Source: a virus
Direction: 5' to 3' (one strand)
Virus record (IMG/VR): IMGVR_UViG_3300027801_000038
Location: 1-49,469 of that record
Length of the DNA: 49,469 bases
Shown piece by piece: positions 41,840 to 49,469 of the stretch. Under the pieces are notes generated by a model, which had not been told where the DNA came from, ran no database searches, and was given only the letters and a program-made list of their open reading frames with translations. Numbering within the stretch: position 1 is the stretch's first letter; each line of letters opens with the position of its first letter. A program made the translations under genes and the position numbers.

Positions 41840-43588
41840 ATGGCAACAGTAATTCAAATCAAAAGAAGTACAGGTTCCAGTGCTCCTTCTACTACTAATC
41901 TTAGTGAAGGTGAATTGGCATATGTACAAGATAGATCGAATTCAGGTGCTAGTGCAAAACTTTACATTGAATCCGTAGATTCAGATAACTCTACACCCCT
42001 AATCCATGCGATTGGTGGTAAGTATTATACTGATATCTTAGGTGGTTCAAGTGCAACTCCTGCTGACTTATTAGTCGGTAATGGTGCAACTACTGGTGGT
42101 AGTGTTAAGTTTATGGAAGATTCAGACAACGGAACTAATTTCGTTGCATTGAAATCACCCAATACACTAGGTTCATCTTTAACATTCGAACTCCCCTCAG
42201 CTGATGGTTCTGCAAACCAAGTACTTGGTACTAGTGGTGCAGGAGTCTTAAGCTTTATATCAACAACATCCACAGTCGCAGGTGCTTCTGACACAACTTA
42301 TTCAGGCCTTGCAGATGCAGACCTAAGTGTGTATGACACTGCAACTTCTAAGTGGATAAACAAAGCAGTATCAGGTGATGTTACTATGTCCGACCTTGGA
42401 GTATTTACTCTTGGCGCAGACGTAGCAGACGGAACTAATATTGCAGACGATTCTATTAACTCAGAACATTATGTAGATGGTTCGATTGATCTTGCACACA
42501 TGAGTGCAAATTCAGTTGACTCAGATCAGTATGTTGATGGTTCAATAGACACAGCTCACTTTGCAGCAGACGCTGTTGATGCAGCTGCCTTAGCATCCAA
42601 CGCGGTAGTATTTGCTTCCGTAGACGGTGCAGCGGTAGTTAATGCAACTGAAACAGTTGCAGGCAACTCAACATCTGATGTTACATTCCCAACAACTAAA
42701 GCAGTATACGATTATGTTTCTGCAATTGATGTTGATGATGATCTAACAGTAGCAGGTGACAGTGGATCAGGTACAGTTAACTTTGACGCACAATCACTTA
42801 CAATTGCTGGTACAGCAAACGAAGTTGATACAGCAATGTCAGGACAAACTCTAACAGTTGGTCTTCCTTCAAACGTAACAATTGCAAATAACTTGACAGT
42901 TTCAGGTAACTTAATATCAGACGATATTACTACAGCTACTTTGACAACTTCAGGTAACTTGACAGTTACAGGTGACTTAGCAGTCAACGGAACTACTACT
43001 ACAGTAAACTCTACTACAGTCTCTATTGCAGACCCAGTTTTTCAAATTGGTTCAGATGCTTCAGATGACAACTTAGACCGTGGTATTAAGTTTGAATATA
43101 ACGATGGAACTGCGAAAGTTGGTTTCTTCGGTATGGACGACTCAAGTGGTAAGTTCGTAGCTCTTTCTAGTGCAACAGATTCCTCTTCAGTATTCTCAGG
43201 TACAGCTATGGCTGCAACCTTTGGTGCAGTAGAAGCTTCAGGTTTAGCACTTTCAGGTTCAATTACTTCTCTAGACGGTTCAGCTCCAACAGCTGGCCAG
43301 TTAATGATTGGTACTGGTTCTGACTTTGCAGCTGGGACAGTAACAGCTGGTGAAGGTATTGATGTAACTAATGCTTCAGGTAGTATTACTATCGCAGCAG
43401 AAGATGCAACAGTGTCTAACAAAGGTATAGCTTCATTTGCAACTGCAATATTCGATGTTACATCGGGTGCAGTGTCAATTAAAGACTCAACTGCTACAGT
43501 AAAAGGAATAGCTTCATTTGCAGCTGCTAACTTTACAGTAGCATCAGGTGCGGTCTCATTAACAGCAATAGACGGCGGTACGTTCTAA
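41840..43588 (+). CDS. Fibre-like structural protein with an ATVIQIKRS head
   Basis: 582 residues. The N-terminal ATVIQIKRSTGSSAPSTTNL, then SEGELAYVQDRSNSGASAKL, is a head domain shared with the next gene. The body is beta repeats (SVDSDQYVDGSIDTAHFAAD; NNLTVSGNLISDDITTATLT) and IADPVFQIGSDASDDNLDRG. It ends with IDGGTF. Two similar segments near the end start NKGIASFATAIFDVTSGAVS and KGIASFAAANFTVASGAVS. Probably a trimeric fibre shaft. Related phages carry such proteins in the tail fibre module. Confidence 0.75.
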   Translation: MATVIQIKRSTGSSAPSTTNLSEGELAYVQDRSNSGASAKLYIESVDSDNSTPLIHAIGGKYYTDILGGSSATPADLLVGNGATTGGSVKFMEDSDNGTNFVALKSPNTLGSSLTFELPSADGSANQVLGTSGAGVLSFISTTSTVAGASDTTYSGLADADLSVYDTATSKWINKAVSGDVTMSDLGVFTLGADVADGTNIADDSINSEHYVDGSIDLAHMSANSVDSDQYVDGSIDTAHFAADAVDAAALASNAVVFASVDGAAVVNATETVAGNSTSDVTFPTTKAVYDYVSAIDVDDDLTVAGDSGSGTVNFDAQSLTIAGTANEVDTAMSGQTLTVGLPSNVTIANNLTVSGNLISDDITTATLTTSGNLTVTGDLAVNGTTTTVNSTTVSIADPVFQIGSDASDDNLDRGIKFEYNDGTAKVGFFGMDDSSGKFVALSSATDSSSVFSGTAMAATFGAVEASGLALSGSITSLDGSAPTAGQLMIGTGSDFAAGTVTAGEGIDVTNASGSITIAAEDATVSNKGIASFATAIFDVTSGAVSIKDSTATVKGIASFAAANFTVASGAVSLTAIDGGTF

Positions 43589-43603
43589 TTATAGGGGCAT
43601 AAC

Positions 43604-44428
43604 ATGGCAACAGTTATTCAATTCAAAAGGTCTAGCACTCAAAATGCAGTGCCACTCACAGGTGATTTATCACTAGGTGAATTGGCAGTAAATACCTACT
43701 CAGGTAGATTTTACACCGAGAAAAATGACGGTTCAGCTGCCATAGTTGAGGTGGGGTCAAATCCATCTTCACTAACTATCAATGGAGCGGTATCTCTTCC
43801 TACAAGTGATGGAACAAATGGACAATTACTTTCTACAAACGGTTCGGGAACAGTTGGATGGGCAGATGCAGCGTCAAGCTCATTATCAACATTCATCTAT
43901 ACAGTTACGAGTTCAACTCAAACTGTATTCTCAGGATCGGATGACAACAGTGCAACTTTAAGTTACACAGTTGGTTTAGAAGGTGTTTATCTAAACGGTG
44001 TTAAATTAGTAAGTGGTGACGATTATGTTACTACTTCTTCTACCGTAGTTACATTACAGGCGAATGCCGTAGATGGAGATGTCTTACAGGTTGTAGCGCA
44101 AACTTCAGTGTCAAACTTAGTGCAAGGTAATTATACTACCTCTGCATTGACAGCGACAACTGCAGACCAAGTGTTATCTTCGAATGGAGTCGCAAATAAA
44201 GCGATTAAATATGTCGTAATGGCAACCCATTCAAGTGGAACACACGCTGCTGAAGTATTATTAATAAATAACGGTACAAATGCGTATTTCGTTCAATATG
44301 GTGATGCATTCTCTGCTTCCTCATTATTTACATTCAATTCGGATGTGAACAGTGGGAACATGAGATTGTTAGTTACCCCTGCGAATACAAATACAACATT
44401 TACTACCTTTCAAATTAGATTAACATAG
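43604..44428 (+). CDS. Fibre-like protein, paralogue A of a shared C-terminal domain
   Basis: 274 residues. The head ATVIQFKRSSTQNAVPLTGD is homologous to the preceding protein. The middle includes FSGSDDNSATLSYTVGLEGV, then YLNGVKLVSGDDY. The C-terminal 100 residues (KYVVMATHSSGTHAAEVLLI, YFVQYGDAF, MRLLVTPANTNTTF) form a beta domain also at the ends of the 44441 and 44935 proteins. A possible receptor-facing tip domain. Confidence 0.7.
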   Translation: MATVIQFKRSSTQNAVPLTGDLSLGELAVNTYSGRFYTEKNDGSAAIVEVGSNPSSLTINGAVSLPTSDGTNGQLLSTNGSGTVGWADAASSSLSTFIYTVTSSTQTVFSGSDDNSATLSYTVGLEGVYLNGVKLVSGDDYVTTSSTVVTLQANAVDGDVLQVVAQTSVSNLVQGNYTTSALTATTADQVLSSNGVANKAIKYVVMATHSSGTHAAEVLLINNGTNAYFVQYGDAFSASSLFTFNSDVNSGNMRLLVTPANTNTTFTTFQIRLT

Positions 44429-44440
44429 GAGAATTAACAA

Positions 44441-44851
44441 ATGGCTAAGACAAATAGTTTTAAAATAGCAGAGTTAATTCGTGGAATACAGTTTGATATC
44501 GAGAACGATGTCATTACAACTTCCAAACATATTAACTCTAAGAGTAAAAAGGTCGGAAGGCAGACTAAAACATCCGTGTCACAATTTTCTCTCGATACAT
44601 TTGCGAAAGCAGATTATCGTGCAGCAAGATACATCATTGCAATGGCAGAGGGGACTAATTTCCACTCTACAGAAATAATGTTGGTACACGATGGTTCAGT
44701 TGTAACTTTAACCGCGTACGGAACATTGAAAGACGGAACACTTGCATCAATAGATGCAGATATCAGTGGTTCAAATGTTCGTTTATTGGTAACACCTGCG
44801 AGTACAGCATCTACTATCATTAAATTTGATAGGACTCTAGTTGAAGCGTAA
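44441..44851 (+). CDS. Paralogue B of the shared C-terminal fibre domain
   Basis: 136 residues with a TAGGAGAAT ribosome-binding site. The first 45 residues are unlike its neighbours (FKIAELIRGIQFDIENDVIT, basic KSKKVGRQTK). The rest is the shared domain (YRAARYIIAMAEGTNFHSTE, IMLVHDGSVVTLTAYG, VRLLVTPASTASTIIKF). It is followed by a strong terminator. Confidence 0.7.
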   Translation: MAKTNSFKIAELIRGIQFDIENDVITTSKHINSKSKKVGRQTKTSVSQFSLDTFAKADYRAARYIIAMAEGTNFHSTEIMLVHDGSVVTLTAYGTLKDGTLASIDADISGSNVRLLVTPASTASTIIKFDRTLVEA

Positions 44852-44877
44852 ATTATCAGATATATTATAAATCTAAA

Positions 44878-44903
44878 GGGGACTTTCGAGTCCCCTTTTT
44901 TTT
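44878..44903 (+). terminator. Strong rho-independent terminator with TTCG tetraloop
   Basis: GGGGACT (44878-44884), loop TTCG, AGTCCCC (44889-44895), then eight T. The stem is perfect and closed by a very stable UUCG tetraloop. It lies between paralogues B and C and ahead of a late promoter, separating two fibre transcription units. Confidence 0.95.
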
Positions 44904-44921
44904 ACATGAGACTCTTTAGGG

Positions 44922-44929
44922 TATAAATA
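44922..44929 (+). promoter_or_regulatory. Late promoter TATAAATA, leaderless layout
   Basis: TATAAATA at 44922-44929, then GTATT, then ATG at 44935. The predicted +1 is the A of the ATG. It lies 19 bases after the terminator. Confidence 0.85.
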
Positions 44930-44934
44930 GTATT

Positions 44935-45768
44935 ATGGCAACTCAATCAAAATTCTATGCCGATCTAGGCATCAAATCTCTAACTCATACTGAGATTGAT
45001 GGCAATCTTCAAGTTAGTGGAAACCTAACTGTAACTGGCTCACAAACGATTATTGATTCAACAACAAGTTCAGTTGTTGATTCTATGATGGAACTAGCTA
45101 GTGGGAACACTTCTGCAGATTTAATTGACATTGGGTTCTATGGAAACTATAATGATGGTCTGTCAGGTGAAGGTGACGTATCAGAATACACAGGTTTATT
45201 CAGGGACGCAAGTGACTCAACATGGAAGTTATTTGATGGTCTAGAAACAGAACCAACTACAACAGTAGATTTATCGGGTGGAAACTATGCACTTGCAGAT
45301 TTAACGGTTGGTGATCTAACTGCAACTACCTTGACTGCAACCAATGGACTTACAGGTTCATCTATAACTTACCCAACCAGTGATGGAACAAGTGGACAGT
45401 TTATTAAAACGAATGGTAGTGGTGGGTTATCTTTTGATGATGCAGGGGGACTTACAGAGGGAAATCTAACAACTACTGCAACCACACAAACAACTTTAGA
45501 CTCATGGTCAACTTCGACATACAGAAGTTCTAAATACCAAATTCAAGCAAGTGATTCGACTTCGGGTGAATACCACGTTATCGAAATCCAAACAATACAT
45601 AATGGAACTACAGCGTACCATGTTCAATATGGAGAGATGCACACAGGGTCTTCTCCACTTGCAACATTCACTGTAGATATAAATATAGGAACATTAAGGC
45701 TCAGGGTTACTCCAGCCTCTACAAATTCTACTGTATTTAAATTTAAAAAGATCGAACTCGTAGTTTAG
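44935..45768 (+). CDS. Fibre-like protein, paralogue C of the shared C-terminal domain
   Basis: 277 residues. The N-terminal half (SLTHTEIDGNLQVSGNLTVT, IDIGFYGNYNDGLSGEGDVS, YTGLFRDASDSTWKLFDGLE) resembles shaft parts of cyanophage fibres. The C-terminal third is the shared domain (KYQIQASDSTSGEYHVIEIQ, AYHVQYGEMH, LRLRVTPASTNSTVFKF). Expressed from its own apparently leaderless late promoter. Confidence 0.7.
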   Translation: MATQSKFYADLGIKSLTHTEIDGNLQVSGNLTVTGSQTIIDSTTSSVVDSMMELASGNTSADLIDIGFYGNYNDGLSGEGDVSEYTGLFRDASDSTWKLFDGLETEPTTTVDLSGGNYALADLTVGDLTATTLTATNGLTGSSITYPTSDGTSGQFIKTNGSGGLSFDDAGGLTEGNLTTTATTQTTLDSWSTSTYRSSKYQIQASDSTSGEYHVIEIQTIHNGTTAYHVQYGEMHTGSSPLATFTVDINIGTLRLRVTPASTNSTVFKFKKIELVV

Positions 45769-45821
45769 TCAAAATATTTTCAGATTCTTTATAAGAAGTG
45801 GTGTCGGGAACAACTGATATG

Positions 45822-45829
45822 ACTAAATA
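45822..45829 (+). promoter_or_regulatory. Late-promoter-like ACTAAATA before the small fibre gene
   Basis: ACTAAATA at 45822-45829, followed by a leader of about 36 bases and CACAGGATATAATCAA before the ATG at 45871. Same variant box as at 458 and 41698. There is no ORF in the 45769-45870 gap. Confidence 0.35.
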
Positions 45830-45870
45830 ATTACATAACAAATTAATTACCATTCACAGGATATAATCAA

Positions 45871-46104
45871 ATGGCAACTCAAAACAAATTCGTAATCGAA
45901 TATGGTCTTAAAGTGGGAACTTCAGATGTTATCGATAGTGCAGGAAAGTTGGCGGCGGCGGCAATCACTAACCTAGACTCCGATGATCTTTCAGAAGGTT
46001 CTACTAACCTTTATTATGCTAATTCAAAAGTTGGAACATATCTTGCAGATAGTGGTCAAGCAAAAACTATAGCTAATGCGGCTATTGATGGGGGCACAAT
46101 CTAA
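45871..46104 (+). CDS. Small fibre-associated protein with a DGGTI end
   Basis: 77 residues. ATQNKFVIEYGLKVGTSDVI, then LDSDDLSEGSTNLYYANSKV and a final IDGGTI. The EGSTNLYYAN phrase recurs in the following 870-residue fibre (EGSSNLYHTA). Its stop overlaps the next start, so the two are translationally coupled. It may be a separately encoded head piece of the long fibre. Confidence 0.65.
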   Translation: MATQNKFVIEYGLKVGTSDVIDSAGKLAAAAITNLDSDDLSEGSTNLYYANSKVGTYLADSGQAKTIANAAIDGGTI

Positions 46105-48716
46105 TGGCAGGTGAAAAGAATTTTAATGTAAAGAATGGTTTATCCGTTGGTGGTGTAGAAGTAGTTGATTCATCTGCTGATCTAGTCGTAGGTGCATTTG
46201 GAACAGCTGCAAAAGAAGCAATCGATGATCAAGTTAATACCTTACTAACAGCAGGTTCAGGTGTATCATTATCTTATGATGACACTGCTGGAACACTTAC
46301 AATTACAAGAGATGCGGAAACAGGTGACATATCAAGTGTTGTCGCTGGTTCGGGTCTTTCAGGCGGTGGTACTTCAGGTGATGTAACTCTTACTCTTGAT
46401 ACTGGAACAGTATTTTCTGAGGCCGTTGCTGACACAGTCGGCGCAATGGTCACAACTAATACAGAATCAGGTATTACAGTTGCATATGACGATGCTGATA
46501 ACACACTAGACTTTACAGTCGGACTGCTTAACCAAAGTACAACAGGTTCAGCGGCAACTTTAACAACAACTAGAACAATTAATGGTGTTGGGTTTAACGG
46601 TAGTGCAGACATAACCTTTGGAACAGATAGCGTTACAGAAGGAAGTTCTAACCTTTACCATACAGCAGAAAGAGTTGCAGATACAGTAGGCGGCATGGTT
46701 GGTTCAAATAACGAATCAGGCATCACAGTAACTTACGAAGACTCAGATAACACACTTGATTTTGTAGTTGGTACACTTAACCAAAGTACAACAGGTTCAG
46801 CGGCAACTTTAACAACACCTAGAAACATAGGTGGTGTAGCATTTGATGGTTCTGCAAGTATAAATCTGCCAGGCGTTAACGCAACTGGTAACCAAGACAC
46901 AACAGGTACAGCGGCAGATGCAACCGTACTTGAAACAGCAAGAACAATTGGCGGAACATCTTTTGATGGTTCAGCAAACATAGCAGTTGCATTAGCAGCT
47001 GATGCCACTACACTTGCAACACCTAGAACAATTCATGGTGTAGCATTTGATGGTTCTGCTAACATTGACTTATCAGAAACAGTTCAAGATACAGTCGGCG
47101 CAATGTTCACTGCTAATACAGAATCGGGCATTACAGTTGCATATGATGATCTAGATGGAACTGTAGACTTTACAGTCGGCACCCTTAACCAAAATACAAC
47201 TGGTAATGCAGCGACAGTGACCAATGGTGTTTACACTACTGGTGCTCAGACAGTCGCTGGTGTAAAAACATTCTCATCAGCAATCGTATCTGATCTTACA
47301 GGTAATGTCACAGGTAACGTATCAGGAAGTGCTGGAACAACTACAGGAAACGCTGGGTCAGCAACGACACTAGCAACTGCAAGAACAATTCAGGGTGTTT
47401 CATTCGATGGTTCAGCAAACATAACAACAATGACAGCAGGAACAGGTGTTGGAGTTTCAGGAACAGCAGTCTCAATCGGACAAGCAGTCGCAACCACATC
47501 TAAACCTTCATTCGCAGGTGTCACATTAACTGCAAACTCAGAAATCACTGGTAATTTTATTCCATCAGCAGATGACACTTACGCACTAGGTAGTGCATCG
47601 AAACAGTGGTCAGATGTATATGTAGGGCCTGGTTCATTATATGTTAATGGACAACAAGTAGTATCAGATAATTCAGGAACAATTACAATTTCTGCAGACA
47701 TTAACCAAAATGTAACAGTACAAACTTCAGGATCAGGTGATGTAGACCTAGACCCAACTGGTTCAGGTGTGATTGGTCTTAAAGGCCCAGTGCAAATTAC
47801 TGCAGGTTCTAATGTTACATCAACAGATGGTAATGCAATCGCATTTGCTTCTGCAATCGATGTAGATGCAATTGAATCAAGATCAACAGACACTAACTTA
47901 ACACTAAGTGCAAACGGAACAGGTATCGTTACCGTTGCAGATGCATTGACAGTCACAGGAGACCTAATCGTTTCGGGAACAACTACTACAGTTAACTCTG
48001 AAACCATTTCTCTTGCAGACAACATCATTGTTCTTAATTCAAACTTCACTTCAGGAACACCTTCAGAAGATACTGGTTTCTCAGTATTAAGAGGTGGAAG
48101 TGCAACTAAATCATTCGTATGGGATGAATCAGAAGACAAGTGGTCTGTTGGTTCAGAAACATTGACTGCAACTACTTTTGAAGGTGCATTGACAGGTAAT
48201 GTCACTGGTAACGTAACAGGTACAGCAGGTTCAGCTACAGGTAACGCAGGAACAGTCACTAATGGAGTTTATACTACTGGTACTCAAACTATCGGTGGGA
48301 CGAAAACATTCAGTTCTTCCATTCTTGGTAACTTAACTGGTAATGTTACTGGTAACACTTCAGGTAGTTCAGGTTCAACAACTGGTAATGCAGCTACTGC
48401 TACAGCACTTGCAACTGCAAGAACAATTGCTGTTGCTGGAGACGTATCGGGTTCAGGTTCATTTGATGGAACTGGGAACCTCTCAATCACAACAGTAGTT
48501 GCTGATGATTCACACAATCATACTGTTGCAAATGTGGATGGTTTACAAGGATTCCTAGACGCTAAATATGCAAGTGGTTCAAATATCGTAGCTGGAACAT
48601 TGACAACAAGTAATGCTTCGAACGCAGGTGCATATGTAAGAAATGTACATCAATCTACTTCTGCACCTACAAGTGGTGATGGAGCGGTTGGTGATTTATG
48701 GGTATTGTACTCCTAA
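46104..48716 (+). CDS. Large repetitive tail fibre protein
   Basis: 870 residues. The head AGEKNFNVKNGLSVGGVEVV is followed by several repeats of a unit containing DTVGAMV-x-x-N-x-ESGITVAYDD, then TLNQSTTGSAATLTT and GVAFDGSANI. A later part (ADDTYALGSASKQWSDVYVG, DALTVTGDLIVSGTTTTVNS) is typical of phage fibre shafts. The final part includes HNHTVANVDGLQGFLDAKYA. It lacks a recognisable peptidase or chaperone domain. The repeats are nearly the same at DNA level and invite recombination. Probably a long trimeric fibre that binds the host surface. Confidence 0.8.
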   Translation: MAGEKNFNVKNGLSVGGVEVVDSSADLVVGAFGTAAKEAIDDQVNTLLTAGSGVSLSYDDTAGTLTITRDAETGDISSVVAGSGLSGGGTSGDVTLTLDTGTVFSEAVADTVGAMVTTNTESGITVAYDDADNTLDFTVGLLNQSTTGSAATLTTTRTINGVGFNGSADITFGTDSVTEGSSNLYHTAERVADTVGGMVGSNNESGITVTYEDSDNTLDFVVGTLNQSTTGSAATLTTPRNIGGVAFDGSASINLPGVNATGNQDTTGTAADATVLETARTIGGTSFDGSANIAVALAADATTLATPRTIHGVAFDGSANIDLSETVQDTVGAMFTANTESGITVAYDDLDGTVDFTVGTLNQNTTGNAATVTNGVYTTGAQTVAGVKTFSSAIVSDLTGNVTGNVSGSAGTTTGNAGSATTLATARTIQGVSFDGSANITTMTAGTGVGVSGTAVSIGQAVATTSKPSFAGVTLTANSEITGNFIPSADDTYALGSASKQWSDVYVGPGSLYVNGQQVVSDNSGTITISADINQNVTVQTSGSGDVDLDPTGSGVIGLKGPVQITAGSNVTSTDGNAIAFASAIDVDAIESRSTDTNLTLSANGTGIVTVADALTVTGDLIVSGTTTTVNSETISLADNIIVLNSNFTSGTPSEDTGFSVLRGGSATKSFVWDESEDKWSVGSETLTATTFEGALTGNVTGNVTGTAGSATGNAGTVTNGVYTTGTQTIGGTKTFSSSILGNLTGNVTGNTSGSSGSTTGNAATATALATARTIAVAGDVSGSGSFDGTGNLSITTVVADDSHNHTVANVDGLQGFLDAKYASGSNIVAGTLTTSNASNAGAYVRNVHQSTSAPTSGDGAVGDLWVLYS
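48237..48299 (+). repeat. 63-base block identical to the 737-residue fibre gene
   Basis: Identical to 37844-37906, with about 20 more nearly matching bases after it. Both encode TGNAGTVTNGVYTTGTQTIG in frame. A diverged third version lies at about 47205-47270. Confidence 0.9.
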
Positions 48717-48724
48717 TAGTGGAG

Positions 48725-48732
48725 TATAAATA
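48725..48732 (+). promoter_or_regulatory. Late promoter TATAAATA with normal leader
   Basis: TATAAATA at 48725-48732, predicted +1 near 48738, leader of about 38 bases with CTAGGAAT before the ATG at 48776. Confidence 0.8.
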
Positions 48733-48775
48733 CCTTTTGTTAATTAATTCTTTAAAACAAGTCTAGGAATAGAAT

Positions 48776-49469
48776 ATGGCTACAGGTTCACAAAAAGTCA
48801 AAACACCTACAGGGTGGAATGCCACCCAAGGTGGTTGGGTTAAGACTGCTTCAGGAACGTGGACAGCGGCCGAACAAATTTATGTTAAGACACCTACAGG
48901 GTGGAATAATGCATCGGGTCAGACTACAGTACAGCAACCTTATCCTTATATTGCAGCAGCACAGACACCTTATATTGCATCAGCACAACAATCTTATCCT
49001 TATAATGCATCTGCACAGAGTCCAAGTATTGCTAACGCACAACAACCATACCCTTATATTGCCGCGGCACAGACTCCAAGTATTGCAGCAGCACAACAAC
49101 CGTATCCATACATTGCAGTAAGTCAAACACCTTATATTGCAGCTGCACAGCAACCGTATCCGTATATAGCGAATTCACAGACACCTTATATTGCTAGTAG
49201 ACAAAATGCATACCCTTATATTGCAAATACTCAAGCAAATTATGCTTATCAGGCGACAAGTCAGACACCTTATATTGCATCAGCACAACAACCATACCCT
49301 TATATTGCAGCGGCACAGACTCCAAGTATTGCTAGTAGACAGAATGCTTATCCTTATATCGCTGCTGGACAACAACCATACATTGCATCTGCACAACAAC
49401 CGTATCCGTATATAGCAAACTATCAACAACCATATACTTATCAGGCAGCTGCACAGACTCCAAGTATTG
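48776..49469 (+). CDS. Pro/Tyr-repeat fibre protein, third copy, 3' end missing
   Basis: At least 231 residues, still open at the window edge. The N-terminal 50 residues hold two VKTPTGWN modules (KVKTPTGWNATQGGWVKTAS; IYVKTPTGWNNASGQ). From about residue 51 the protein is alternating 10- and 8-residue units, QQPYPYIAxx and QTPYIAxA, up to the end. This array is more regular than those at 38414 and 40201. It may carry a further domain outside the window. It follows a TATAAATA promoter and an AGGAAT ribosome-binding site. Confidence 0.8.
   Translation, partial: MATGSQKVKTPTGWNATQGGWVKTASGTWTAAEQIYVKTPTGWNNASGQTTVQQPYPYIAAAQTPYIASAQQSYPYNASAQSPSIANAQQPYPYIAAAQTPSIAAAQQPYPYIAVSQTPYIAAAQQPYPYIANSQTPYIASRQNAYPYIANTQANYAYQATSQTPYIASAQQPYPYIAAAQTPSIASRQNAYPYIAAGQQPYIASAQQPYPYIANYQQPYTYQAAAQTPSI
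48924..49469 (+). repeat. Pro/Tyr/Gln repeat array 3
   Basis: Alternating 30- and 24-base units coding for QQPYPYIAxx and Q(T/S)P(Y/S)IAxA. Units are similar but carry many synonymous changes. The array runs off the window end. Confidence 0.85.

Noticed and set aside
46274-48517. Long minus-strand frames opposite the 870-residue fibre
   Set aside because: Val/Pro/Ser-rich mirror images of Thr/Gly/Ala-rich repeats with no ribosome-binding sites.
48819-49415. Two ORFs in an alternative frame at the right end
   Set aside because: They are shadows of the real partial gene that starts at 48776 and runs off the window.
38414-49469. CRISPR-like array
   Set aside because: The repeats are coding, in frame, imperfect and without unique spacers.

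Overview
The window is a 49.5 kb piece of an AT-rich, T4-like (Straboviridae/Kyanoviridae-type) marine myovirus genome. It carries T4 homologues in recognisable T4 synteny: gp33, gp59 and gp32; gp26 and gp51-like; gp4, gp48, gp53, gp5, gp25, gp6, gp7 and gp8. It also carries traits typical of marine T4-like phages: a phage-encoded ribosomal protein bS21, a gp32 without the T4 zinc-ribbon cysteines, a gp5 without a lysozyme domain, a DUF4815-type giant baseplate protein, and a long run of low-complexity structural and fibre genes. The overall style suggests a SAR11-type pelagiphage or a cyanophage-like relative. The host is an inference and is not shown by the sequence.

Layout. (1) 1-9638, plus strand: early/middle genes. 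A partial SDR-family gene is followed by a run of small proteins of unknown function driven by several extended -10 sigma70-type promoters, and by a secreted SleB-type cell-wall hydrolase. A replication and late-transcription block follows: a RecB/MGME1-type nuclease, gp33, a small conserved protein, gp59, a GNGPS-motif protein, gp32 and bS21. (2) 9640-14802, minus strand: tail morphogenesis. In transcription order this holds gp4, a conserved structural protein, gp54, gp26 with a probable -1 frameshift into a gp51-like extension, a two-helix membrane protein and a tape-measure candidate. (3) 14847-38368, plus strand: baseplate genes gp48, gp53, gp27-like, gp5 spike, a coiled-coil structural protein, gp25, gp6, a small structural protein, gp7-like, gp8 and a 2229-residue DUF4815-type protein, then a small coiled-coil protein and a 737-residue fibre-like protein. 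(4) 38378-end, plus strand: the adhesion/fibre module. It has three genes built from Pro/Tyr/Gln-rich short repeats (one ending in a Hint domain), several small structural proteins, three paralogous genes with a shared C-terminal domain, and an 870-residue repetitive fibre.

Regulation can be read directly. Early-region promoters share a TTGACAATG...CACTTTTT...TATACT design. Late promoters are TATAAATA. In at least four places the late promoter is placed so that the predicted +1 base is the A of the ATG, implying leaderless late mRNAs (gp25, the gene after gp4, and two fibre-module genes). Other late genes have normal leaders with ribosome-binding sites.

The most interesting items are the leaderless late-promoter arrangement, the T8 slippery site joining gp26 to a gp51-like reading frame, the Pro/Tyr-repeat fibre family with its Hint domain and near-identical DNA blocks shared between genes, and the duplicated DNA blocks inside structural genes. 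No tRNA, CRISPR array, insertion sequence or reverse transcriptase was recognised.
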